Shown here: piece by piece, positions 45,627 through 53,567 of the stretch | How the letters are laid out: every line of letters begins with the position of its first letter | Position numbering within the stretch: position 1 is the stretch's first letter | DNA from: Candidatus Gastranaerophilales bacterium | GTDB taxonomy: Bacteria > Cyanobacteriota > Vampirovibrionia > Gastranaerophilales > Gastranaerophilaceae | Direction of reading: 5' to 3' | DNA length: 64,000 nt | Assembly (NCBI GenBank): GCA_944326565.1 | Contig: CALVEL010000004.1 | Location: 1-64,000 of the forward strand | Translations under genes and position numbers: made by a program | Notes under the pieces: model-generated | Told to the model about the DNA's origin: nothing | The model's database searches: none | Seen by the model: only the letters and a program-made list of their open reading frames with translations

Positions 45627-48239
45627 ATGGCAGACATTAATAAATTTACGAATTACTCTCAGGAAATTCTATCTTCTGCAAGCGCAATTATGAATTCTCA
45701 CAGCAATTCTGAATTGCAGCCTGAGCATATTATGCTTGCGATGATTAAAGATAATGGGATTATAAAAGATTACCTGACTGAGTTAAAACTGTTAAATCAA
45801 AGTTTTATTGACAAAATTGTCGGGGCAGTAAATTCATTTCCAAAGATTTCTGGTCCGGTGAATTCACAGCAGATGTTTTTGTCAAACCAGACTTACAGAT
45901 TGCTTGATTTAGCAGAGCAGCAGTCAGCTGAAATGAAAGATGAATTTGTAAGTATAGAATCAATTCTGCTTGCAATGACAAAGCTTGATAACAGTAATAT
46001 TCAAAATGTTTTGAAAAGTTTTGGAATAGATTCAAACAAAGTATTAAATGCAATGAAAAAAATAAGAGGTAATAAAAAAGTGGATAATAAAAATGCAGAA
46101 GAAAATATGAAAGCGTTGGAAAAATATTCAACGGATTTGACAGCGCTTGCAAGAAAAGGAAAACTAGATCCTGTAATCGGTCGAGATGAAGAAGTCAGAA
46201 GAATTATTCAGGTATTGAACAGAAGAACAAAAAACAACCCTGTACTTATTGGAGAACCAGGAGTTGGTAAAACAGCAATAGTAGAAGGGCTTGCTCAAAG
46301 AATTGTAAGGGGCGATGTTCCTGAAAGTTTGAAAGATGTAAAGCTTGTATCGCTTGATATGGGTGCGCTTGTTGCAGGGGCAAAATTTAGAGGCGAATTT
46401 GAAGAACGTTTAAAAGCTGTATTAAAAGAAGTCGAAGAATCAAACGGTGAGATAGTAATGTTTATTGATGAGCTGCATACTGTCGTTGGAGCGGGTGCCA
46501 CAGAAGGTTCAATGGATGCAGGAAACCTCTTAAAACCGATGCTTGCAAGAGGAGTTTTAAGGACAATCGGTGCTACTACAATAAACGAGTACAGAAAATA
46601 TATTGAAAAAGACCCAGCTTTAGAAAGAAGATTTCAACCTGTACTTGTCGAAGAGCCATCTGTCGAAGATACAATAAGCATATTAAGAGGCTTGAAAGAA
46701 AAATATGAAGTCCACCATGGAATTCGTATATTAGATAGTGCTCTAATTCAGGCTGCAAAATTGTCTGACAGATATATAACAGACAGATTTTTGCCTGATA
46801 AAGCAATTGACTTAATTGATGAAGCGGCATCATCTTTGCGAATTGAGATAGATTCAATGCCTGAAGAAATTGATTCAATGATGCGTCAAAAAATTCAGCT
46901 TGAAATTGAAAGAGAAGCTTTGAAAAAAGAAACTTCCGATGAAGCTAAAGCAAAAGTTGATGATATTTCAAAACAGATTGAAAATTTAGAGGGTAAAATC
47001 AATACCCTTAAAGTTCAATGGGAAAAAGAAAAAGCTTCCATCACCGGAGAAGCTGCAATAAAAGATGAAATAGATCAGGTTAAGAAAAAAATAGAAGAAG
47101 CCGAAAGAAATACAGATTTGCAGACAGCTGCAGAATTGAAGTACGGCAAATTACTTGAACTGGAAAAACAATTAAAAGCATGTCAGTCAAAAGAAAAAAC
47201 TGATAATAAATTATTAAAAGAAGAAATTGATGATGAAGATATTGCAAATGTCGTAAGCAAATGGACCGGAATTCCAGTAAACAAGCTTGTAGAAAGTGAA
47301 AAGCAAAAGTTAGTAAATATGGAAGATATCCTGCATAAACGCCTGATTGGTCAGGATGAGGCGGTAGAAACTGTTTCAGATGCAATCCGTAGAGCAAGAT
47401 CTGGCTTAAAAGATCCAAAACGTCCGATAGGTACATTCCTTTTCTTAGGACCTACGGGTGTAGGCAAAACTGAACTTGCAAAGTCTTTAGCAGAATTTAT
47501 GTTTAATGATGAAGACGCTCTTATAAGAATTGATATGTCTGAGTATATGGAAAAACATAATGTAGCAAGACTTGTCGGTGCGCCTCCGGGATATGTCGGA
47601 TATGAAGAAGGCGGTCAGTTAACAGAAGCTGTCAGAAGAAAACCTTATTCAGTCGTGCTTTTTGATGAAATTGAAAAGGCTCATCCCGATGTATTTAATA
47701 TAATGCTTCAAATCTTTGATGACGGTCGTTTAACCGATTCAAAAGGCAGAACTGTAGATTTTAAAAATACTTTGATAATCATGACATCAAATATCGGAAG
47801 CGATATAATCCTCGAAAATACCTTGAATAATATGGTATCTCCATCTGAATTTGATGAAACAAAAGAAAAAGTTATGACAGTATTGAGAACTAAATTCAAG
47901 CCTGAATTTTTGAACAGAATTGATGAAACGATATTCTTCAAAGCGCTTACCTTACAGGATTTATCAAAGATTGTTGATATTCAAATGGATTACTTGAGAA
48001 GACTTTTGAAAGATCAGGAATTGGAGCTTGAAGTGACTGACGATGCAAAAGAATTCCTTGCTACACGAGGTTATAATCCTGTATATGGAGCAAGACCTCT
48101 CAAACGAGTAATTCGTCAGATGGTAGAAAATCCATTATCAAAAATGATTTTATCCCAAAACTTTTTAAGCGGTGATAAGGTGAAAATTGATGTTGAAAAT
48201 GACGAAATAAAATTTGACAGAATTCCAACAGAACAGTAA
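45627..48239 (+). CDS. clpB: ATP-dependent disaggregase ClpB
   Basis: An 870-aa Hsp100 chaperone that rescues aggregated proteins with DnaK. In order: N-domain (1-145); first AAA+ domain with G-E-P-G-V-G-K-T-A and F-I-D-E-L-H; coiled-coil middle domain (about 405-525); second AAA+ domain with [10 protein letters not shown] and [10 protein letters not shown]-terminal domain. The middle domain identifies ClpB rather than ClpA/C. AAAAAGGAG lies before the ATG. I found no CIRCE element upstream. Confidence 0.97.
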   Translation: MADINKFTNYSQEILSSASAIMNSHSNSELQPEHIMLAMIKDNGIIKDYLTELKLLNQSFIDKIVGAVNSFPKISGPVNSQQMFLSNQTYRLLDLAEQQSAEMKDEFVSIESILLAMTKLDNSNIQNVLKSFGIDSNKVLNAMKKIRGNKKVDNKNAEENMKALEKYSTDLTALARKGKLDPVIGRDEEVRRIIQVLNRRTKNNPVLIGEPGVGKTAIVEGLAQRIVRGDVPESLKDVKLVSLDMGALVAGAKFRGEFEERLKAVLKEVEESNGEIVMFIDELHTVVGAGATEGSMDAGNLLKPMLARGVLRTIGATTINEYRKYIEKDPALERRFQPVLVEEPSVEDTISILRGLKEKYEVHHGIRILDSALIQAAKLSDRYITDRFLPDKAIDLIDEAASSLRIEIDSMPEEIDSMMRQKIQLEIEREALKKETSDEAKAKVDDISKQIENLEGKINTLKVQWEKEKASITGEAAIKDEIDQVKKKIEEAERNTDLQTAAELKYGKLLELEKQLKACQSKEKTDNKLLKEEIDDEDIANVVSKWTGIPVNKLVESEKQKLVNMEDILHKRLIGQDEAVETVSDAIRRARSGLKDPKRPIGTFLFLGPTGVGKTELAKSLAEFMFNDEDALIRIDMSEYMEKHNVARLVGAPPGYVGYEEGGQLTEAVRRKPYSVVLFDEIEKAHPDVFNIMLQIFDDGRLTDSKGRTVDFKNTLIIMTSNIGSDIILENTLNNMVSPSEFDETKEKVMTVLRTKFKPEFLNRIDETIFFKALTLQDLSKIVDIQMDYLRRLLKDQELELEVTDDAKEFLATRGYNPVYGARPLKRVIRQMVENPLSKMILSQNFLSGDKVKIDVENDEIKFDRIPTEQ

Positions 48240-48240
48240 A

Positions 48241-48268
48241 AAAGTCCCTCTTTTAAGAGGGACTTTTT
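48241..48268. terminator. Bidirectional terminator
   Basis: AAAGTCCCTCTT (48241-48252) pairs with AAGAGGGACTTT (48255-48266), with T-runs on both sides. It serves clpB (+) and the convergent pilin gene (-). Confidence 0.9.
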
Positions 48269-48940
48269 TTACCATTGTGGGTAATCATTTTTAAATTCCC
48301 AATTATCAATTTGCAATAACCTTGCACAGAAATAGCCGTTCTGTTTACAGTATTCATAGGCTTGTTCTCTGGTATTAGAGTTAGGATTAGCAGATGTTGT
48401 AATTTTTTCGTTCGGATTTAGTTTACCAGATTGACCATAAGGACATATATAAAAGGCAAATTGATCTTGACCATATTTATTAGGCTTTTTGTCCCCGTTT
48501 GTGTCAAAGAGAAGGTCATAGCATGACCCAGCATTAAGATATGCAATAGTACCGTCATAAAAAATTATTCGATTTGTACGAAAAATAGTACTGCCATTTT
48601 CATCAGAAGTGTTTAGTCCTTTTTCGTAAAAATAATGTTTAAGATATTTTTTCAAATACCTGTTGAAAAATTTTTCGCATAATTCTGCAGTTTTGGCATG
48701 GTCTTTATTTCCATCTTCATTCTTGTAACCTGTTGTATCAAAATCCCAATATCTCATATCTGAATTATCAATTTCACTCATCATAATAGCCTGTTGCATG
48801 GTTGTGTAAAACTTTTTCAATTTGGCAGAAGTTTCCTGCTTTTTATGTTTCTCAATTAACATAGGCAGTGTCATAGATACAACTATTCCTATAATTCCGA
48901 GTGTAATCAATACTTCAGCAATTGTGAATCCCTTTTTCAT
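48269..48940 (-). CDS. Type IV pilin-like protein
   Basis: A 223-aa prepilin-like protein: leader M-K-K-G, then F-T-I-A-E-V-L-I-T-L-G-I-I-G. It contains F-D-T-N-G-D-K-K-P-N-x-x-G-x-D-x-F-x-F and ends N-W-E-F-K-N-D-Y-P-Q-W. AAAGGAGCAAT precedes the ATG. It shares long stretches with the 43498 pilin (C-[AT]-x-L-L-x-x-D-N-W-E-F-K). It is divergent from the XRE gene at 49029. Confidence 0.89.
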   Translation of the reverse strand: MKKGFTIAEVLITLGIIGIVVSMTLPMLIEKHKKQETSAKLKKFYTTMQQAIMMSEIDNSDMRYWDFDTTGYKNEDGNKDHAKTAELCEKFFNRYLKKYLKHYFYEKGLNTSDENGSTIFRTNRIIFYDGTIAYLNAGSCYDLLFDTNGDKKPNKYGQDQFAFYICPYGQSGKLNPNEKITTSANPNSNTREQAYEYCKQNGYFCARLLQIDNWEFKNDYPQW

Positions 48941-48955
48941 ATTGCTCCTTTAGTG

Positions 48956-49022
48956 ATTATAAATTGTAGTTTATATATTTATATTGTAGATTATGGATTT
49001 CATAAAGTCAAGATTATAAATT
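48956..49022. repeat. Direct repeats between pilin and regulator genes
   Basis: ATTATAAATT occurs at 48956-48965 and 49013-49022. A 20-bp unit starting ATTGTAG[TA]TTAT is tandemly repeated from 48963 and from 48983. These are candidate binding sites for the adjacent regulator. Confidence 0.6.
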
Positions 49023-49028
49023 TAAACT

Positions 49029-49247
49029 ATGGATGAAAAGAAATTGTTAAAATTATTCGGGTTTAATCTTAAAATAGAAAGATTAAAGAGAAAAATTTCG
49101 CAGGAAACTGTAGCTGAAGCTCTTGATTTCAGCTCTGTTTATGTATCAAATGTGGAAAGCGGTAAACACAATATCTCGCTTGTTAATGCTTTAAAATTTT
49201 GCGAGTATTATAATTTACCGTTAGAGTCTTTTTTAAAAGATATATAA
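49029..49247 (+). CDS. Small XRE-family HTH regulator, divergent to a pilin gene
   Basis: A 72-aa regulator with I-E-R-L-K-R-K-I-S-Q-E-T-V-A-E-A-L, then S-S-V-Y-V-S-N-V-E-S-G-K-H as recognition helix, and N-L-P-L-E-S-F-L. It is a single DNA-binding domain. TATAAA (49015-49020) lies 9 nt before the ATG and no ribosome binding site is present, so a leaderless mRNA is likely. Its stop abuts the end of the convergent gene at 49248. Confidence 0.87.
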   Translation: MDEKKLLKLFGFNLKIERLKRKISQETVAEALDFSSVYVSNVESGKHNISLVNALKFCEYYNLPLESFLKDI

Positions 49248-49718
49248 CTATTTATTCATCCAAATTGTAAAAATCGGATTATCAATACCATATTTTATGT
49301 CGATTTCTTTTCCCCTTCCTATTGCACCTATGTAATTGAAAAATTGAGCAAATCTATTCCCTTTTGTTTTGAGTAAATCAAAACCGTTTATAGAAAGGTT
49401 TGATTCAAATGAAACTTTATTTCCGTTTATATCTTTTGTAATAAAATGTTGTGAATCAATTTCCGCATTATCTGATACCCAGCCGTTTTCACTCAGAAAA
49501 TCAACTTTGACAAGAATCGGAGTATCTTTTTTTATGTAGATTTGATTTTTATAATAGACATCGTTTAATACTTTGAATTTTAAATAATCTCCAAGCTCTA
49601 TTTGATCGTATGCAGTAGAGATATTTTCTGCGGGTGCTATTTTTACAGGAATTTTTTGGGCAAAAACTGTATTGGAACTGAGTATTAATAAGCTTAATAT
49701 TAAAAAGACTTTTTTCAT
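49248..49718 (-). CDS. Secreted protein, paralogue of the upstream gene
   Basis: A 156-aa protein with a signal peptide (cleaved near V-F-A-Q) and a beta-rich mature part starting K-I-P-V-K-I-A-P. The opening, the D-x-[LV]-x-F-[KR]-V-L block and the following K-K-[GD]-[DT]-x-I are shared with the upstream gene product, so the two are paralogues. It is 3 nt from that gene and in the same operon as an M48 protease. Envelope function unknown. Confidence 0.75.
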   Translation of the reverse strand: MKKVFLILSLLILSSNTVFAQKIPVKIAPAENISTAYDQIELGDYLKFKVLNDVYYKNQIYIKKDTPILVKVDFLSENGWVSDNAEIDSQHFITKDINGNKVSFESNLSINGFDLLKTKGNRFAQFFNYIGAIGRGKEIDIKYGIDNPIFTIWMNK

Positions 49719-49721
49719 TAC

Positions 49722-50162
49722 TTAATTCTCCAAATATAAAATAAAATCACATTCGTCAGGTCTTGCAATTACTTCACCGCCTCTTATAAAAGATGGAGCT
49801 TCAGATAAATTGTATTCGGTAAATTCAGCAAGTTTTTTATGAGAACTTCCTTTTAGATAAACATATCCTTTTAATTTTTTATTTTTAAATTGGAAATTTT
49901 CAATTAAAATTTCTGCTGCTTTGCCATTAAATCCGTTATCTTCAATATTAGTGACAAGTCCTGTTATGATATCACCTTTTTTTAAATATCCGGCATCCTC
50001 CAATACCCTAAAGTCAACAGAGTCGCCCTCCATTATGGAGCTTTTTCTGCTTGCTGTCGTGATAATAGAGTTAGGTGTTACCTTTACAGGAATATCAGAT
50101 GCATATGATATTCCTGTAAAGCTTAATAAAGCAATAGCAATAATAAATATTTTTTTATGCAT
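49722..50162 (-). CDS. Secreted protein, paralogue of the downstream gene
   Basis: A 146-aa protein with a signal peptide (cleaved near S-Y-A-S) and a beta-rich mature domain that starts D-I-P-V-K-V-T-P. Its ATG overlaps the TAA of the M48 protease gene by one base (TAATG), so translation is coupled. A similar beta pattern appears in the SLH protein at the right edge of the window. Role unknown. Confidence 0.75.
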   Translation of the reverse strand: MHKKIFIIAIALLSFTGISYASDIPVKVTPNSIITTASRKSSIMEGDSVDFRVLEDAGYLKKGDIITGLVTNIEDNGFNGKAAEILIENFQFKNKKLKGYVYLKGSSHKKLAEFTEYNLSEAPSFIRGGEVIARPDECDFILYLEN

Positions 50163-50869
50163 TATAGTTGTTCTCTTTTTAATTTACGTTTGTTTTGTGC
50201 CTGCTCAATACGTTTAATTTCGTTAGCCATAGAATTTTCAAACATCTGGTAATAAGCATTTTTTGTCATAGGCGAATTTAAATATTGAGGGTATTTTATG
50301 TAAATATACTTATATACTTCAGCTAAACGTTTTGAGCCTTTTGGATGAGTGTACATAAATCCCCAGTCAAATACAGGCTCATTTGTAATTTTATTGAGCA
50401 TTACAATTGCAGCAACAGGGTTATATCCTGCTTTCACCATGTAATCAACAGCTTTTAGATCAGATTTGATTTCATACTTTTTTGAATTGTATTTCATTGC
50501 TGCGAATTTGAAAGGGCTAGAATAAGTTTCCATAGCATGTGCTATTTCATGGGAAATTATAAAAGCAAGTTCATCATCATTTCTCATATAAGATAAAAGC
50601 TCTTTGTTGATATGGATAGTTCTTGTATAGATTTCGGTACTTGCATTTAAAGAGTTGGAGCCTTTAGCGACATCAATAATTATTCTTTCGTTAATTTTGT
50701 TAGCAAGCATTAGTCTTTTATAAACTGATAAAACTTTTTCAACGTTTTTATCATTTTTTTCCCAGTAGTTTTGCATATTCCAATCATCTACAAAATAAAC
50801 TGATTCTGTTGCTTGTACTGCATTGATTGAAATAATTAATGCTGCGATTACAGCTAAAAGCTTTTTCAT
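50162..50869 (-). CDS. Secreted M48-family zinc metalloprotease
   Basis: A 235-aa protease with a signal peptide (cleaved near V-Q-A-T). The zinc motif is I-S-H-E-I-A-H-A. The downstream acidic block K-S-D-L-K-A-V-D-Y takes the place of the usual E-x-E-A-D. It is a small, soluble envelope M48 protease (BepA/LoiP-like core without TPR repeats). It leads an operon with two paralogous secreted proteins that could be its substrates or partners. GGAGG precedes the ATG. Confidence 0.88.
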   Translation of the reverse strand: MKKLLAVIAALIISINAVQATESVYFVDDWNMQNYWEKNDKNVEKVLSVYKRLMLANKINERIIIDVAKGSNSLNASTEIYTRTIHINKELLSYMRNDDELAFIISHEIAHAMETYSSPFKFAAMKYNSKKYEIKSDLKAVDYMVKAGYNPVAAIVMLNKITNEPVFDWGFMYTHPKGSKRLAEVYKYIYIKYPQYLNSPMTKNAYYQMFENSMANEIKRIEQAQNKRKLKREQL

Positions 50870-51015
50870 AATACCTCCTTATCCATTAATCCCATTTAAA
50901 TAATAGCTTAAATTAGAAATTTATGTCAATGTAAAACTTTTATAAATGTAATTAAAATTTAAAATTTTGATGTTATAATTCATTATTATAGACAGTTTAT
51001 TGGAGAGATTAATAT

Positions 51016-52860
51016 ATGTGTGGAATAGTAGGATATGTAGGTTATAAGTCTGTTATTGATATTTTAGTAGATGGACTTGAACAGCTAGAGTACCGAGGGT
51101 ATGATTCATCTGGTGTTGCAGTAATGTGCGATGATGAAATAAAAGTCTATAAAGCTATAGGTAAATTGAATAATTTACGAGAAGAACTTTCTAAGCATAA
51201 AGGCGAATATGAAAAATCTACTATGGGTATAGGACATATAAGATGGGCAACTCATGGTGCTCCGACTGTTTTGAATGCGCATCCTCATACATGTACATGC
51301 GGAAATCTTGTAATTGTCCATAATGGAATTATAGAAAACTATAAAGAATTAAGAGAGCAACTTACAAAAGATGGTTGTGTCTTTCGCTCACAAACCGATA
51401 CAGAAGTTGTGGCACATTTGGTTGCAAAGATGTATGCAAAAACAAAAGATTTAGCTAATGCTGTCAGAGAAGCAACTAAACAAATTGATGGGGCCTATGC
51501 GTTATGTGTTATGCATAATGATTACAAAAATACTTTAGTTCTTACAAAACGCAATGCGCCTTTGTTAGTCGGTATAGGAGAAAAAGAGTTTTTTGCAGCT
51601 TCTGATGTTCCGGCAATCATAAAACATACTAAAAAAGCTATGTATTTAAATGATAATCAAATAGCTGTGCTGACACCGGAAAAAATGATTTTGACAGATA
51701 TTGAAGGTAATGAGCTTATGCCTAAGATTGAAGTATTGCCATGGGAGCCTGTTGCTTTATCAAAAATGGGTTATAAGCATTACATGCTTAAAGAGATTCA
51801 TGAACAGCCAGATGTGATAAGAAATATACTAGTCGGAAAGCTTCATGCACCTGATGAAAATATTGTATTAAATGAAGTTAAATTGACAAAAGAAACTTTG
51901 AAAAATTTAAATAGAATTCAAATAATAGCTTGTGGAACCTCTTTGCATGCTGCAATGGTAGGTAAATATATAATAGAAAGTTTTTGTGGAATTGCAGTAG
52001 ATGTTGAAGCCTCCAGTGAATATATCTATAGAAAAACAGTAACAGATAAACATACTCTTGTAATAGGAGTATCTCAATCAGGCGAGACCGCTGATACTTT
52101 GACAGCAATCAAACAGGCTAAAGCCAAAGGATCACATATCCTTATTATAACTAACCGACCTGATAGTGCAATGGCTCGTGAGGCTGATAGTTTGGTACCT
52201 GTAAATGCCGGCATAGAAGTATCTGTAGCTGCTACAAAATCATATACAGCACAATTGATGGCATTCTATCTTTTAGGGTTGTATATGGCTGAAATTAAAG
52301 AAAGTGTTCCTGTATCAGAGCTAAATTCATACAAATATGAAATGATGCTTTTGCCGCAAAAAATTGAACAAATTCTTGCACACACAGAAGATATCCAAAA
52401 ATGTGCAAGGGTGTATTCATCTACGAAAGATTTTATTTTCGTTGCAAGAGGCATAAATTTCCCAACCGCTTTGGAGGGGGCTTTGAAATTAAAAGAAATA
52501 AGCTATATAAATGCAACCGGATATCCAGCAGGTGAATTAAAACACGGGCCTATAGCAATGCTTGATGAGACAATGCCTGTTTTGTCAATTCTAATGAAAG
52601 GCTGTGTCTATGAAAAACTTCTTTCTAACAGCGAAGAGGCAAAAGCACGTAATGCAAGAATGATTGCCCTGACAAATTCAAAAAGTGAAAAATTAGATGA
52701 ATTATTCGATAATATAATCAGAGTCCCTGATGTATTAGAATTATTCTCCCCTCTTGTTGCAATAGTTCCTTTACAACTGCTTGCATATTATATTGCTGAG
52801 TTCCTTGGAAAAGATGTCGACCAGCCTAGAAACCTTGCAAAGTCAGTTACTGTTGAGTAA
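51016..52860 (+). CDS. glmS: Glutamine--fructose-6-phosphate aminotransferase
   Basis: A 614-aa enzyme that makes glucosamine-6-P from fructose-6-P and glutamine for peptidoglycan. It starts M-C-G-I-V-G with the Cys nucleophile of the glutaminase domain. Two SIS domains follow (C-G-T-S-L-H-A-A near 300; A-R-G-I-N-F-P-T-A-L-E-G-A-L-K-L-K-E), and it ends P-R-N-L-A-K-S-V-T-V-E. TGGAGAG precedes the ATG. I see no glmS ribozyme in the 146 nt upstream. Confidence 0.97.
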   Translation: MCGIVGYVGYKSVIDILVDGLEQLEYRGYDSSGVAVMCDDEIKVYKAIGKLNNLREELSKHKGEYEKSTMGIGHIRWATHGAPTVLNAHPHTCTCGNLVIVHNGIIENYKELREQLTKDGCVFRSQTDTEVVAHLVAKMYAKTKDLANAVREATKQIDGAYALCVMHNDYKNTLVLTKRNAPLLVGIGEKEFFAASDVPAIIKHTKKAMYLNDNQIAVLTPEKMILTDIEGNELMPKIEVLPWEPVALSKMGYKHYMLKEIHEQPDVIRNILVGKLHAPDENIVLNEVKLTKETLKNLNRIQIIACGTSLHAAMVGKYIIESFCGIAVDVEASSEYIYRKTVTDKHTLVIGVSQSGETADTLTAIKQAKAKGSHILIITNRPDSAMAREADSLVPVNAGIEVSVAATKSYTAQLMAFYLLGLYMAEIKESVPVSELNSYKYEMMLLPQKIEQILAHTEDIQKCARVYSSTKDFIFVARGINFPTALEGALKLKEISYINATGYPAGELKHGPIAMLDETMPVLSILMKGCVYEKLLSNSEEAKARNARMIALTNSKSEKLDELFDNIIRVPDVLELFSPLVAIVPLQLLAYYIAEFLGKDVDQPRNLAKSVTVE

Positions 52861-52945
52861 AATATTTCTTGAAACCGGCTTGAAATGTTTTTTATCCGGT
52901 GAATTGTTTCAGGAGTAAAATCCTGTTGAAAATAAAATATGCAGT

Positions 52946-53018
52946 GCCGATATAGCTCAGTTGGTAGAGCAACTCATTCGTAATGAGTAGGTCAAGGGTT
53001 CAAGTCCCTTTATCGGCT
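52946..53018 (+). tRNA. tRNA-Thr (CGT anticodon)
   Basis: The cloverleaf is complete. Acceptor GCCGATA/TATCGGC with discriminator T; D-arm GCTC/GAGC; anticodon arm ACTCA/TGAGT with loop TTCGTAA, so the anticodon is CGT; T-arm AGGG/CCCT with loop TTCAAGT. CCA is not encoded. The 3' part is duplicated 132 bp downstream. Confidence 0.95.
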
Positions 53019-53167
53019 TTTGCCGATATGAACTTGAACCAGTTTTTGTTCATTTTATTCACAAAAACCGGGTTAGCCAAAGGCATACTTATCCGTAATG
53101 CTCGGAAATCAAATCCTCGCAAACGGCTAAGCAAAGTCCCTTTATCGGCTTTTGCCGATATGAACTT
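53002..53167 (+). repeat. 34-bp direct repeat of the tRNA-Thr 3' end flanking 98 bp
   Basis: The 34 bp at 53002-53035 (T-arm end, acceptor 3' strand and following bases) recur exactly at 53134-53167. Both copies contain the hairpin TATCGGC, TTTT, GCCGATA. The 98 bp between contain an 8-bp hairpin (53042-53049 with 53061-53068) and TTAGCC/GGCTAA (53073-53078, 53125-53130). A stretch resembling the tRNA anticodon arm (A-T-C-C-G-T-A-A-T-G) is also there. This looks like an att-type scar or a decayed second tRNA. Confidence 0.7.
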
Positions 53168-53241
53168 ATACTATTTTTACTTTTGAGGTTATAAAAGCTT
53201 GATAAGTCAATGGTATAATTATTCATGAGGTTTTGAAAAGT

Positions 53242-53397
53242 ATGATTAAATCTGATATAATAAAAATTGAATTTACTAAAGATCGTGAACAAATAGAAAA
53301 CGCCCTGAAAATAAGAGGGATTAACCCTATAAGGTGGGCTGTTGTTGCTGTAGAAAAAGAAAAATTCCTTGTTTTGAATGTCTCTTATAAAATTTAA
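53242..53397 (+). CDS. 51-residue microprotein
   Basis: An ORF below usual length cut-offs: M-I-K-S-D-I-I-K-I-E-F, a helix D-R-E-Q-I-E-N-A-L-K, then R-W-A-V-V-A-V and F-L-V-L-N-V-S-Y-K-I. The alternating hydrophobic pattern predicts a beta-alpha-beta-beta fold. GAGG lies 11 nt before the ATG. It lies between the tRNA repeat and the metK leader. No family recognised. Confidence 0.55.
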   Translation: MIKSDIIKIEFTKDREQIENALKIRGINPIRWAVVAVEKEKFLVLNVSYKI

Positions 53398-53460
53398 TAA
53401 AATACCAAAATTGTAATATATATTAATAGAGATTTGATTTTAAAAAATTTTGGATGTATG

Positions 53461-53560
53461 CTGTTGCTTAATGGAATAAGCCGGGTCGGAATTAAAAACC
53501 TTACCGGCTGAAGAGCTGACGGTGATAAGGTTTGCCGGGCTTAAATACAAATTAAGGAGA
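53461..53560 (+). promoter_or_regulatory. Structured metK leader, candidate riboswitch
   Basis: P1: AAGCC-GG (53478-53484) pairs with CC-(G)-GGCTT (53535-53542). P2: AAACCTTA (53496-53503) pairs perfectly with TAAGGTTT (53526-53533). Inside P2 are CCG/CGG and GCT/AGC capped by GAAG, with TGA bulges at 53517-53519 and 53523-53525. A competing hairpin GCTTA/TAAGC (53466-53470, 53477-53481) uses the 5' strand of P1. If P1 opens, CTTAA (53540-53544) can pair with TTAAG of the ribosome binding site (53552-53556). The motifs do not match the SAM-I, SAM-II or SAM-III consensus that I know. Confidence 0.6.
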
Positions 53561-53567
53561 AAAAGAA

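Noticed and set aside
50870-51015. glmS ribozyme upstream of glmS
   Set aside because: The region is only 146 nt, AT-rich, and lacks the conserved ribozyme core and pseudoknots.
53055-53063. DnaA-box-like TTATTCACA
   Set aside because: A single match with no neighbouring boxes, no dnaA/dnaN gene and a better explanation as part of a hairpin.
52983-53186. 67-aa ORF starting in the tRNA-Thr gene
   Set aside because: It begins inside the anticodon arm and runs through both copies of the tRNA-end repeat; the repeated peptide S-A-F-A-D-M-N-L only reflects the duplicated DNA.
53398-53567. SAM-I riboswitch before metK
   Set aside because: The conserved SAM-I core and k-turn sequences are absent; the structure is different.
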